Positions 45,221 through 58,557 of a stretch of 64,000 nucleotides of DNA are shown here, in pieces. The notes beneath the pieces were generated by a model. The model searched no databases. It was not told the DNA's origin and worked only from the letters and a program-made list of their open reading frames with translations. This DNA comes from Sulfuritalea sp. (GTDB taxonomy: Bacteria > Pseudomonadota > Gammaproteobacteria > Burkholderiales > Rhodocyclaceae): the NCBI GenBank assembly GCA_022842325.1, contig JALHPU010000005.1, positions 1 through 64,000 of the forward strand, read 5' to 3'. The translations under genes and the position numbers were made by a program. The first letter of the stretch is position 1, and every line of letters starts with the position of its first letter.

Positions 45221-45727
45221 TCAGTTGAGCCCGTCGGCGCCGGACGAGAAATAGCGGGGGTCGTCCGGAACAGTTTCGGTCCCGCTGACGATGCCCTGCC
45301 GATCGAAATGCACGCTGAAGGCGTAGTCATACCGGCTGAGCTCGTGGAAATAGCGGTAGTCCCAGACCTGCTCGTCCTTGAGCGCGAAGTAGAGTTCGCG
45401 CGCCGGGGCACCCAGCATGCGCCGCACCTCGTCGCGCGTGGTAATCCCGGATCGGATGCGGGCGAAGGATTCGGTGTTCAGCACCTGGCGAATTTCGCGC
45501 AAGCGGCCGTCGCTGCCCAAGCGTGCCATGTAAGTCTGCAGGCCTTGCGGTCCACGTGCATATTCCCAGGTAACGCCGCCATCGGCTTCGCGCCAGATCG
45601 TGCCGGGTTCGCCCATGAGCGCGCGGACTTCGTCGGCGCCGGCACCGGGACGCAATCCGGCGCCGTCATAGCTGGCGCAGCCAGCGAGTGACAGACAAAG
45701 GCCAAGCGCAATCCAGTGCTGTTTCAT
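45221..45727 (-). CDS. SmpA/OmlA (BamE-like) lipoprotein
   Basis: The 168-residue protein has a lipoprotein signal (ALGLCLSLAGC, lipobox LAGC at Cys17) and two BamE-like halves: GADEVRALMGEPGTIW and GITTRDEVRRMLGAP followed by VWDYRYF. Such proteins sit in the outer membrane and stabilise assembly machines, but canonical BamE is shorter (about 110 residues) with one domain, so this is a relative and not BamE itself. Confidence 0.85.
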   Translation of the reverse strand: MKQHWIALGLCLSLAGCASYDGAGLRPGAGADEVRALMGEPGTIWREADGGVTWEYARGPQGLQTYMARLGSDGRLREIRQVLNTESFARIRSGITTRDEVRRMLGAPARELYFALKDEQVWDYRYFHELSRYDYAFSVHFDRQGIVSGTETVPDDPRYFSSGADGLN

Positions 45728-45737
45728 GATCGTCTTG

Positions 45738-45929
45738 CTACTGATCGATACCTACGACATCGTCCGGTTCGAATTCATCGGGTATCGTGCCATCGCCGAT
45801 ACCCGTGACCATGGCGGCCAAACTGGCACTCTGTTTGACGAAATACTCTGCGCTGATCGGATCAAAAAAGCGCTGTCCGATGGCAACCTCGCTGAAGTTG
45901 ATTCGCTGCTGTTTGGGCTTTGGATTCAT
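45738..45929 (-). CDS. Small conserved hypothetical protein
   Basis: The 63-residue protein has the line RINFSEVAIGQRFFDPISAE (truncated here) and ends in an acidic tail FEPDDVVG. The G-RF---S-EYFVK pattern resembles the first half of the protein at 46027-46329 (GARFEYEGEEYVKTGPLFAA). It is likely a beta-rich nucleic acid- or protein-binding fragment, function unknown. An opposite-strand frame over the same bases looks less protein-like. Confidence 0.55.
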   Translation of the reverse strand: MNPKPKQQRINFSEVAIGQRFFDPISAEYFVKQSASLAAMVTGIGDGTIPDEFEPDDVVGIDQ

Positions 45930-46026
45930 ACCAAGTCAATCGGGAAAAATCTGTTGGGCTAGAATTTTACATCAGCGACCCATTCACTCTGCGCCCGATC
46001 CACTACCAGGCGCGACACAAGCACCC

Positions 46027-46329
46027 ATGAAAATCCACCAACTGCCGCAAGGCGCCCGATTCGAGTATGAAGGCGAGGAGTATGTGAAGACAGGGCCGCT
46101 CTTCGCCGCCGGCAAAGGCGGGCAACGGCTGATTCCAAAGTATGCGGTACTCAAACCGCTCGGTGAGGTCGCTGAAATCACAAGGAAAGTGGCCGGCGAC
46201 TCCATATCGCGGACAGCGGTTCTCGCCGGCTTTGCGGCTTTCTATGCAGATTGCAGGGATCTGGTGCCGGAGGACAAACACGCGCTGCTGAATGCAGCAC
46301 ATCAGCGTTTCCTCGGGATATTCGACTAG
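46027..46329 (+). CDS. Small conserved hypothetical protein related to the divergent neighbour
   Basis: The 100-residue protein begins with HQLPQGARFEYEGEEYVKTG, then RLIPKYAVLKPL, a strand-turn-strand pattern often seen in small phage and plasmid proteins, followed by a helical tail (TAVLAGFAAFYADCRDLV). It is divergent from and partly similar to the 63-residue protein upstream. I do not know the function. Confidence 0.65.
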   Translation: MKIHQLPQGARFEYEGEEYVKTGPLFAAGKGGQRLIPKYAVLKPLGEVAEITRKVAGDSISRTAVLAGFAAFYADCRDLVPEDKHALLNAAHQRFLGIFD

Positions 46330-46500
46330 ACGGAGCGTTTGGACTTATCGACTTCGCATGCCTTGAACTCCGCAGCGCGGGTTGGCCATGCTGCTTTGCG
46401 GGTAGTCAAGGGCGACGGAAGCTGCGCATGCGCGTAAGATGGCGGCCTTTCTGCAATGGTCGCCTTGAGGCCGTTGCGAAGCCTTTGCCGAGAATCCCCC

Positions 46501-47517
46501 ATGTCCGATGCACTGCTCCCCCTGCTTGCCGCCGCGCTCGATGCGCGCGCTGAATTGCTGCCACGGCTGCATGCCGAGCAGACCGACGCCTACCGCCTGT
46601 TCCATGGCAGCGTCGAGGGTCATCCCGGCCTGACCATCGACCGCTATGGCGACCTGCTGCTGGTGCAGTGCTTCCACAGCCCGCTGGCGCCGGAAACCCT
46701 GGCGGCGGTAGAAGCCTTCTACACTCCCCTCCTGCCGGGCCTGACGGTGGTCTACAACGATCGCAGCCATGCCAATTCGCGCATCGGCAATCCGCTGCCG
46801 GCGGATCGGCTCGAAGCGGCAATGCTGCCGCGCGAGATCCATGAAATGGGCGTCACCTACCGCATCGCCGGGCGCCACGCCGGCCAGGACCCCTGGCTGT
46901 TCCTCGACCTGCGCGCGGCGAGGCGGCGGGTGATGCAGGAAGCGGCCGGCAAGTCGCTGCTGAACCTGTTCGCCTATACCTGCGGCGTCGGCATTGCGGC
47001 AGCCAAGGCCGGTGCGCGCTTCGTGGTCAACGTCGATTTCGCCGAATCCAGCATTTCCGTCGGCAAGGAAAATGCGCGCCTCAACGAGTTGGCAGTGCGG
47101 CCGCGTTTCGTGAACAGCGACGCCTTCGCCGCGATGCGCCAGTATGCCGGCATCGGCCAGCCCGAGCGGGTACGCGGCAAACGCATGCCGCCTTTTCCCA
47201 AGCTGGAAGCGCAGCGCTTCGACCTGGTGTTTCTCGATCCGCCGCGTTACGCCAAGAGTCCCTTCGGCGTGGTGGACCTGGTCAATGACTACGCCTCGGT
47301 GTTCAAGCCGGCCCTGCTCTGCGTTGCCGAGGACGGCACGCTGATCTGCACCAACAACGTCGCCGACGTCAAGCGCGATGCCTGGCTGGACCAGTTGCAG
47401 CGCAGCGCGGCCAAGGCCGGACGGCCGATTCGCGAGACGGAATGGATCATGCCGGAGGCCGACTTCCCCAGCTCCGACGGCCAGCCGCCGCTCAAGATCG
47501 CCCTGTTGCGGGTCTGA
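46501..47517 (+). CDS. Class I SAM-dependent methyltransferase, RlmI/RlmK-like
   Basis: The 338-residue protein starts with a PUA/EEHEAD-like region (YRLFHGSVEGHPGLTIDRYGD), followed by the Rossmann methyltransferase with motif I LLNLFAYTCGVGIAAAKAGA and the catalytic motif DLVFLDPPRYAKS. This matches 23S rRNA cytosine-5 or guanine-7 methyltransferases of the RlmI/RlmK(L) group, which act on ribosomal RNA in the cytoplasm. ATG 46501 gives the conserved start. The next gene follows after 17 bases. Confidence 0.88.
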   Translation: MSDALLPLLAAALDARAELLPRLHAEQTDAYRLFHGSVEGHPGLTIDRYGDLLLVQCFHSPLAPETLAAVEAFYTPLLPGLTVVYNDRSHANSRIGNPLPADRLEAAMLPREIHEMGVTYRIAGRHAGQDPWLFLDLRAARRRVMQEAAGKSLLNLFAYTCGVGIAAAKAGARFVVNVDFAESSISVGKENARLNELAVRPRFVNSDAFAAMRQYAGIGQPERVRGKRMPPFPKLEAQRFDLVFLDPPRYAKSPFGVVDLVNDYASVFKPALLCVAEDGTLICTNNVADVKRDAWLDQLQRSAAKAGRPIRETEWIMPEADFPSSDGQPPLKIALLRV

Positions 47518-47534
47518 CTCAGGGGCAGTTCGCC

Positions 47535-47906
47535 ATGCACTTGCAGCAGGATGCCGCGGCAACGGTGTTCGACGTCACCGAGGAAGACTTCGACGCGGCG
47601 GTGGTGGCGCGCTCGCAGCAAACCCCGGTGCTGGTCGATATCGGCGCCGACTGGTGCGCGCCCTGCCGCGTGCTGGGCCCGCTGCTGGAGCGCCTGGCGC
47701 GCGGCTACGGCGGCGCCTTTCTGCTGGCCAACGTGGATGCCGACGAAAACATGCGCATCGCGGGAAGGCACAAGGTGCGCGGCTTTCCGACCGTGATCGC
47801 TTACAGCCGCGGCGTCGAAATCGACCGCTTCCACAGCGCGCAGACCGAAGGTTTCCTGCGCAAATTCATCGATGGCGTGATCGAAAGGCACGGCGCCGGC
47901 GATTAA
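47535..47906 (+). CDS. Thioredoxin-domain protein with CAPC active site
   Basis: The 123-residue protein has the thioredoxin fold with active site WCAPC at about residues 40-44 (classical Trx has WCGPC) and cis-Pro in GFPTV. A 30-residue lead precedes the fold (FDVTEEDFDAAVV). CAPC changes redox potential modestly. It may be the N-terminal-like part of YbbN-type co-chaperones, but no TPR follows. It lies between the methyltransferase and the helicase. Confidence 0.88.
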   Translation: MHLQQDAAATVFDVTEEDFDAAVVARSQQTPVLVDIGADWCAPCRVLGPLLERLARGYGGAFLLANVDADENMRIAGRHKVRGFPTVIAYSRGVEIDRFHSAQTEGFLRKFIDGVIERHGAGD

Positions 47907-48012
47907 GTACGGGCTTTTTGGCCCGAAGTAGGGGATAATGCGCGGTTCTGCGGCCGATTCAGCTTTCCGGCCCGCCTTTCCCTCGAAATTCCCTGCTCCG
48001 CGCGGGTACGCC

Positions 48013-49905
48013 ATGACCACCTCCCCAGACATAATCGCCGCCGGGTTCGACACCCTCGGACTTGCCCAACCATTGCTAAAGGCGCTCGCCGACGTCGGCT
48101 ACGAGACGCCCTCGCCGATCCAGGCGGCCTGCATCCCCGTGCTGCTGGCCGGGCACGACCTGCTCGGCGAGGCCCAGACCGGCACCGGCAAGACCGCCGC
48201 CTTCGCCCTGCCGCTGCTGCAGAAGATCGACCTCAAGCGTGCCGTGCCGCAGGCGCTGATCCTGACGCCGACCCGCGAACTGGCGATCCAGGTCGCCGAG
48301 GCGCTGCAGAAATACGCCCACCACATGCCCGGCTTCCACGTGCTGCCGATCTACGGCGGACAGAGCATGGTGGTGCAGCTGCGCGCGCTGTCGCGCGGCA
48401 CCCACGTCATCGTCGGCACGCCCGGTCGCGTCATGGACCACCTCGAGCGCAAGAGCCTGGTGCTCAACAACCTGCAAACGCTGGTGCTCGACGAAGCCGA
48501 CGAGATGCTGCGCATGGGCTTCATCGACGACGTCAAGTGGATCCTCGAACATACCCCGGCCGAGCGCCAGACCGCGCTGTTCTCGGCCACCATGCCGGAC
48601 GTGATCCGCCGCGTGGCGCGCGAGCACTTGCGCGAGCCGAAGGAAATCAAGATCCGCTCGGCCACCTCGACCGTGGTCACCACCAGCCAGTCGTATTGCC
48701 AGACGCATACCGGGCAAAAGCTCGAAGCGCTGACGCGCATCCTCGAAGTGGAAGACGACTTCGATGCCGCCATCATTTTCGTGCGCACCAAGACCGCCAC
48801 CGTCGAACTCGCCGACAAGCTGGAAGCGCGCGGCTATTCCGTAGCGGCGTTGAACGGCGACCTGACCCAGGGCCTGCGCGAGCAGGTCATCGAGCGCCTC
48901 AAGGCCGGTACCATCGACATCGTGGTCGCCACCGACGTCGCCGCACGCGGCCTCGACGTAGCGCGCATCAGCCACGTCATCAACTACGACGTGCCCTACG
49001 ACACCGAGGCCTACGTGCACCGCATCGGCCGCACCGGCCGCGCCGGCCGCACCGGCCGCGCCATCCTGTTCCTGGCGCCGCGCGAAATGTACATGCTGAA
49101 GCTGATCGAGCGCGCCACCAAGCAGAAGATCACCGCGCTGACCATGCCGACACCGGGCGAGGTGGCCAACCGCCGCGTCGCCCAGTTCACGCAGCAGATC
49201 GTGGACATCATCAAGACCGAAAAACTGGATTTCTTCTTCGACGTGGTGCGCCGCATGGAAGGCGAGCAGGACATCGCCGCACGCGAAATCGCTGCCGCAC
49301 TGGCTTGGCTGGCGACGCGCGAGCGTCCGCTGCAAATGCCGGGCGCCAACGACCACGCTCCGCGCGACGTTGCCGCGACGCCGCCCGCCGTATCGCCAGC
49401 GCCGACTTTTGTCCGCGACACCGAACGAAAACCCGCCAGAGCCAGCACCAAACCGCCTGAAAGCCATCCAGACGCCGAACCGCGCCGCGAACGCCCAGTC
49501 AGGGAAGGTCGCAGTGACACCCCGGTCAAGCAGCGCAGCTTCGCCGAGGGCGCCACGATGCAGCGCTACCGCATCGAGATCGGCCGCAACCAGGGCGTGC
49601 TGCCCAAGGAAATCGTCGGCGCCATCGCCAACGAAGCGGGCATCGCCGGCAAGGACATCGGCCAGATCAACCTGTTCGAAGACTACAGCTCCGTGGAACT
49701 GCCGGCCAATCTGTCGGACGACCTGATGGACATCCTGCGCCGCATCCGCGTGCGCCAGTTCGCGCTCAAGACGCGCGTCATGGAAGCCGGCGAGTTCGTC
49801 GATACCCGCCCGCCGCGCCGCGCACCGCCCGCCCGCGATGGCAAAAAGCCGGACTGGAAGAAGCCCGACGGCGCCAAGCCGGAATGGAAAACGAAACGGT
49901 CGTAG
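48013..49905 (+). CDS. deaD: DEAD-box RNA helicase, DeaD/CsdA type
   Basis: The 630-residue protein has the full motif set: Q-motif with PSPIQ, Walker A AQTGTGKT, PTRELAIQ, DEAD box VLDEADEML, SAT in FSATMP, and HRIGRTGRAGR. The C-terminal DbpA-like RNA-binding domain (YRIEIGRNQGVLPKEIVGAI, about residues 516-590) and a Lys/Pro-rich tail follow. It remodels ribosomal and cold-shock RNA. The linker between core and RNA-binding domain contains VSPAPTF encoded by the dispersed repeat. ATG 48013 matches the family start. Confidence 0.95.
   Translation: MTTSPDIIAAGFDTLGLAQPLLKALADVGYETPSPIQAACIPVLLAGHDLLGEAQTGTGKTAAFALPLLQKIDLKRAVPQALILTPTRELAIQVAEALQKYAHHMPGFHVLPIYGGQSMVVQLRALSRGTHVIVGTPGRVMDHLERKSLVLNNLQTLVLDEADEMLRMGFIDDVKWILEHTPAERQTALFSATMPDVIRRVAREHLREPKEIKIRSATSTVVTTSQSYCQTHTGQKLEALTRILEVEDDFDAAIIFVRTKTATVELADKLEARGYSVAALNGDLTQGLREQVIERLKAGTIDIVVATDVAARGLDVARISHVINYDVPYDTEAYVHRIGRTGRAGRTGRAILFLAPREMYMLKLIERATKQKITALTMPTPGEVANRRVAQFTQQIVDIIKTEKLDFFFDVVRRMEGEQDIAAREIAAALAWLATRERPLQMPGANDHAPRDVAATPPAVSPAPTFVRDTERKPARASTKPPESHPDAEPRRERPVREGRSDTPVKQRSFAEGATMQRYRIEIGRNQGVLPKEIVGAIANEAGIAGKDIGQINLFEDYSSVELPANLSDDLMDILRRIRVRQFALKTRVMEAGEFVDTRPPRRAPPARDGKKPDWKKPDGAKPEWKTKRS
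49386..49410 (-). repeat. Dispersed REP-like repeat inside the helicase linker
   Basis: CGCCGTATCGCCAGCGCCGA followed by CTTTT is identical to the copy at 11045-11068. In the helicase frame it reads VSPAPTF. Hairpin pairing is weak here (GGCGA/TCGC). Confidence 0.75.
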
Positions 49906-49927
49906 ACCGTGAAGTTTCAGAGAAGGC

Positions 49928-49950
49928 TAACGCCGGTATCATCGGCGTTA
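49928..49950 (+). terminator. Hairpin after the helicase gene
   Basis: TAACGCCG and CGGCGTTA form an 8-bp stem around GTATCAT, 23 bases after the stop. No T-run follows, so termination strength is doubtful. Confidence 0.4.
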
Positions 49951-50010
49951 AGCGAAGCGGCCGCAGCTAAGAAGCGGGAACGCTAAAGTCCGGAAACCAG
50001 GAGCAGTTTC

Positions 50011-50535
50011 ATGGCCATCTACACGCTCGGTGAGCGCCAGCCCAGCCTCGGACGCGATGCCTGGGTCGCCCCCAACGCCACGGTAATCGGCGACGTGCGC
50101 CTCGGCGACAACGCCAGCATCTGGTGGAACGCCGTGCTGCGCGGCGACAACGACACGATCACCATCGGCGCCGAGAGCAACATCCAGGACGGCTCGGTGC
50201 TGCATGCCGACGCAGGCGTACCACTGACCCTCGGCGCCCGCGTCACGGTTGGCCACCTGGTGATGCTGCATGGCTGCAGCATCGGCGACGAAACCCTGAT
50301 CGGCATCAAATCGGTGATTCTGAACAAGGCTGTGATCGGCCGCCATTGCATCATCGGGGCGAACTCGCTGATTCCCGAAGGCAAGGTGATCCCCGAGCGA
50401 TCGCTGGTGATGGGTTCACCGGGCAAAGTGGTACGCCAGTTGAGCGACGAGGAAGTCGCCCGCTTGCAGCTTGCGGCACAAGGCTACGTCGAGAACGCCC
50501 GACGCTACCGCGCACTGCTCAGGCAAGACGGCTGA
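50011..50535 (+). CDS. Gamma-carbonic-anhydrase-like left-handed beta-helix protein
   Basis: The 174-residue protein has the hexapeptide-repeat helix and metal ligands of the gamma-CA/PaaY/YrdA family: [29 protein letters not shown] with His residues spaced as zinc ligands. Trimers may act as carbonic anhydrases or as thioesterase-like PaaY; the actual activity is not clear. CAGGAG lies before ATG 50011. Confidence 0.9.
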   Translation: MAIYTLGERQPSLGRDAWVAPNATVIGDVRLGDNASIWWNAVLRGDNDTITIGAESNIQDGSVLHADAGVPLTLGARVTVGHLVMLHGCSIGDETLIGIKSVILNKAVIGRHCIIGANSLIPEGKVIPERSLVMGSPGKVVRQLSDEEVARLQLAAQGYVENARRYRALLRQDG

Positions 50536-50536
50536 A

Positions 50537-50857
50537 CTACTTCGCTGCGGCGGGCTTTGCCGCCGCCGGCGCCGATGCCGGCGACACCGTCTGCGGCACC
50601 TGGACGAAGATCTCGCCCTCCCGGATCATGCCAAGTTCATAGCGGGCGCGCTCTTCGATGGCCTCGGTGCCCGACTTCAGGTCACGCACTTCGGCATCCA
50701 GGGCGGCATTGCGCTGTTCGAGCTTCTGCGTGGCCGTGCGCTGCGCCTGCAACTGGCGCTCGTAGTCCCAGACGCGAATCCAGCCGCCCTTGCCCAACCA
50801 CAACGGATATTGCAGCAGGGCGATGAGGGCGACCAGCACCAGCGTCGGCCATTTCAT
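50537..50857 (-). CDS. ftsB: Cell division protein FtsB
   Basis: The 106-residue protein has one membrane helix ([18 protein letters not shown]), a coiled coil ([22 protein letters not shown]) and the short C-terminal [16 protein letters not shown] motif that binds FtsL and FtsQ in the divisome. An Ala/Pro-rich tail follows. It lies 17 bases after eno, the usual order in betaproteobacteria. Confidence 0.92.
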   Translation of the reverse strand: MKWPTLVLVALIALLQYPLWLGKGGWIRVWDYERQLQAQRTATQKLEQRNAALDAEVRDLKSGTEAIEERARYELGMIREGEIFVQVPQTVSPASAPAAAKPAAAK

Positions 50858-50874
50858 CGGGAAAGCCGCGCGGC

Positions 50875-52182
<1,308 letters not shown>

Positions 52183-52472
52183 TCAATAGCCTTCAACCAG
52201 GAGCATGTCGAAATCCGACACACCCGCCCGCGCGCTGCGCGCCGCGACATATTCGGGAGAATCGTAAAACTTTCGGGCGGCATCCATGCTCGGGAATTCG
52301 ACAACCACCAGACGCTGCGGCTGCCATTTGCCCTCAAAGGTTTCGTAGGGCGCGCCGCGCACCAGAAAGCGTGCGCCAAAGGCATCGACGGCAATCTGCG
52401 ACAGGCGGCGGTATTCCACCATGCGCTCCGGATCGCTGGAACGCGCATCCACCACCATGTATGCCTTCTTGC

Positions 52473-52476
<4 letters not shown>
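52183..52476 (-). CDS. DUF1330 family protein
   Basis: The 97-residue protein has the ferredoxin-like DUF1330 pattern ([39 protein letters not shown]). Function of the family is unknown. Its ATG overlaps the kdsA stop (ATGA) and it is followed by eno, as in several betaproteobacteria. Confidence 0.9.
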
Positions 52477-55770
<3,294 letters not shown>

Positions 55771-55846
55771 CTCATTAGCATTTGGGTTGGGAGGCGATCA
55801 GGCTATCACATTGTGTTGCGGATGCCGCTTCGACGGCGGATAAGCC

Positions 55847-55875
55847 TTAAAGTCCGGGTGCGCAACGCGTATAAT
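55847..55875 (+). promoter_or_regulatory. prfB promoter
   Basis: TATAAT at 55870-55875 is a perfect -10 box; 17 bases upstream is a weak -35 (TTAAAG). Transcription would start about 25 bases before the prfB ATG. Confidence 0.55.
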
Positions 55876-55907
55876 TTGCAACTTTCGCCCCCCACGCAGG
55901 AACAGTC

Positions 55908-57012
55908 ATGGAAGCCGAACGCATCAACGCCGTCGCCAACCGTATCGCCGACCTTTCCGGTCGTGGCGAGCAACTGCGGAGGTATCTTTGACTACGATGG
56001 AAAAGCGGAAAAACTCGCGGAACTGAACCAGGTTCTGGAAGACCCGAAACTCTGGGACGACGCCGAGCGCGCCCAGACGCTCGGCCGCGAAAAGAAATCC
56101 CTCGAAGCCGTAGTCGGCACGCTGTCCGGCGTCAGTTCAGGCCTTGCCGAGGCCCGGGAACTGTTCGAACTGGCCCGTGACGAAGACGACGAAGCAACGA
56201 TGGCGGCCGTGGAAGCCGACCTCGACGCAGCCGAAAAGCTGGTGGCGGATCTCGAATTCCGCCGCATGTTCAACAATCCGGCCGACCCCAACAACTGCTT
56301 CATCGACATCCAGGCCGGCGCCGGCGGCACGGAAGCCTGCGACTGGGCCTCGATGCTGCTGCGCCAGTATTTGAAGTATTGCGAACGCAAGGGCTTCAAG
56401 ACCGAACTGCTGGAACAGACCGACGGCGACGTAGCCGGCATCCGCAGCGCCTCGATCAAGGTCGAGGGCGACTACGCCTACGGCTTCCTGCGCACCGAAA
56501 CCGGCGTGCATCGGCTGGTGCGCAAGTCGCCCTTCGATTCCTCGGGCGGACGCCACACCAGCTTCGCCAGCCTTTACGTGTATCCCGAGATCGACGATTC
56601 GATCGAGGTCGAGATCAACCCCGCCGACCTGCGCACCGATACCTTCCGCGCCTCCGGCGCTGGCGGTCAGCACATCAACAAGACCGACTCGGCGATCCGC
56701 ATCACCCACGTTCCCACCGGCATCGTCGTGCAGTGCCAGAGCGACCGCTCGCAGCACCGCAACCGCGCCGAGGCGATGGCCATGCTGAAGTCGCGGCTCT
56801 ACGAACTCGAACTGCGCAAGCGCCAGGCCGAGGCCGACAAGCTCGAAGCCGGCAAGACCGACGTCGGCTGGGGCCACCAGATCCGCAGCTACGTGCTGGA
56901 CAATTCCCGCATCAAGGATCTGCGCACCAATGTCGAAATCTCCGCCACGCAAAAGGTGCTCGACGGCGATCTCGACCAGTTCATCGAAGCCAGCCTGAAG
57001 CAGGGCGTCTGA
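55908..57012 (+). CDS. prfB: Peptide chain release factor 2 (programmed +1 frameshift)
   Basis: The product is 367 residues when the first 27 codons (55908-55988) are joined to 55990-57012 by a +1 shift at CTT-TGA. The tripeptide SPF ([12 protein letters not shown]), which reads UGA/UAA, and the GGQ motif (GAGGQHINK) are present. RF2 regulates its own level: low RF2 lets ribosomes pause at the TGA and shift. lysS follows, a very common arrangement. Confidence 0.96.
55979..55992 (+). promoter_or_regulatory. RF2 programmed frameshift site
   Basis: GGAGG-TAT-CTT-TGA-C matches the conserved site: an internal Shine-Dalgarno-like run, spacer, slippery CTT and the in-frame TGA at 55989-55991 followed by C. 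Confidence 0.93.
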
Positions 57013-57045
57013 TCCACAATCCATCTCCGCCATCGGACCACCATC

Positions 57046-58557
57046 ATGAGCGACCAGCCACAACAACCCGCCGACGAAAACCGCCTGATCGCCGAGCGCC
57101 GCGAAAAGCTCGCGCAATGGCGCGCCACCGGCAAGGCTTTCCCCAACGATTTCTCGCGGGAGAATCTTGCCGGCAAGCTCGACGAGCTCTACAGCGCGAA
57201 AACCCGCGAAGAGCTGGAAGCGACACCGATCGGGGTCAAGGTCGCCGGCCGTATCATGCTCAAGCGCGTGATGGGCAAGGCCAGTTTCGCCAGCATTCAG
57301 GACGTGTCGGGCCGCATCCAGATTTTCATCAGCAACGACGGCACCGGCGAGGCGGCGCACAAGGAATTCAAGGGCTGGGACCTGGGCGACATCGTCGGCT
57401 GCGAAGGCACGCTGTTCAAGACCAAAACCAATGAGCTGACCGTGCAGTGCAGCAGCATCCGCCTGCTGACCAAGTCGCTGCGCCCCCTGCCCGAGAAGTT
57501 TCACGGCCTGACCGACGTCGAGCAGAAATATCGCAGCCGCGAACTCGACCTGATCACCAACGAGCAGACGCGCTTCACTTTCGTCGCCCGCAGCCGGATG
57601 ATCCAGTCGATCCGCAATTACATGATGCACCACGGCTTCCTCGAAGTCGAAACGCCGATGATGCATCCCATCCCCGGCGGCGCCGCGGCCAAGCCCTTCA
57701 CCACCCACCACAACGCGCTGGACATGGAACTGTTCCTGCGCATCGCGCCGGAACTCTATCTGAAGCGCCTGGTGGTGGGCGGCTTCGAGAAGGTGTTCGA
57801 GGTCAACCGCAATTTCCGCAACGAAGGCCTCAGCCCGCGCCACAACCCCGAATTCACCATGATGGAGTTCTACGAGGCCTATACCGACTACCGGCGGCTG
57901 ATGGATTTCACCGAGGGCCTGTTGCGCCATTCGGCGCGCGAGGCGCTGGGCACCGAGGTGTTCGAATACCAGGGACGCCAGCTCGATCTTTCCAAACCTT
58001 TCGCCCGCCTGACCATCGTCGGCGCGATTCACCACTACCACCCCGGCTACAGCTTCGAGCAACTCAACGACATCGACTGGCTGCGGCAAAAGCTCGCCGA
58101 TCTCAGGGTCGACATGAAATCCCCGCACATGGCGCGTGCCGGCCTGGGCAGCCTGCAACTGGCGCTGTTCGAGGAGACCACGGAAGCCGAGTTGTGGGAT
58201 CCGACCTACATCATCGATTACCCGGCCGAAGTCTCGCCGCTGGCCCGCAGCAGCGACAGCAACCCGGACATCACCGAGCGTTTCGAACTGTTCATCGTCG
58301 GCCGCGAAATCGCCAACGGCTTCTCCGAGCTCAATGATTCCGAAGACCAGGCGGCGCGCTTCATGCAGCAGGCCAAGGCCAAGGAGGCCGGCGACGAGGA
58401 AGCCATGTACTACGATGCCGATTACATCCGCGCCCTCGAATACGGCCTGCCGCCGACCGGCGGTTGCGGCATCGGCATCGACCGCCTGGTCATGCTGCTG
58501 ACCAACTCCGCCTCGATCCGCGACGTCATACTCTTCCCGCAGATGCGTCCGGAATGA
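57046..58557 (+). CDS. lysS: Lysyl-tRNA synthetase (class II)
   Basis: The 503-residue protein has the anticodon-binding OB domain ([20 protein letters not shown]) and class II motifs 2 ([20 protein letters not shown]) and 3 ([16 protein letters not shown]). It starts 33 bases after prfB and overlaps mnmC by four bases. Confidence 0.98.
   Translation: MSDQPQQPADENRLIAERREKLAQWRATGKAFPNDFSRENLAGKLDELYSAKTREELEATPIGVKVAGRIMLKRVMGKASFASIQDVSGRIQIFISNDGTGEAAHKEFKGWDLGDIVGCEGTLFKTKTNELTVQCSSIRLLTKSLRPLPEKFHGLTDVEQKYRSRELDLITNEQTRFTFVARSRMIQSIRNYMMHHGFLEVETPMMHPIPGGAAAKPFTTHHNALDMELFLRIAPELYLKRLVVGGFEKVFEVNRNFRNEGLSPRHNPEFTMMEFYEAYTDYRRLMDFTEGLLRHSAREALGTEVFEYQGRQLDLSKPFARLTIVGAIHHYHPGYSFEQLNDIDWLRQKLADLRVDMKSPHMARAGLGSLQLALFEETTEAELWDPTYIIDYPAEVSPLARSSDSNPDITERFELFIVGREIANGFSELNDSEDQAARFMQQAKAKEAGDEEAMYYDADYIRALEYGLPPTGGCGIGIDRLVMLLTNSASIRDVILFPQMRPE

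Noticed and set aside
45726..45962. 78-codon plus-strand frame opposite the 63-residue small protein
   Set aside because: It begins within the lipoprotein start region and shows no similarity pattern, while the minus-strand protein shares a motif with its neighbour.
47641..47662. GGCGCCGACTGGTGC as a further copy of the dispersed repeat
   Set aside because: It encodes the thioredoxin active site (GADWC) and lacks the head, loop and tail of the repeat; similarity is limited to GGCGCCGACT.
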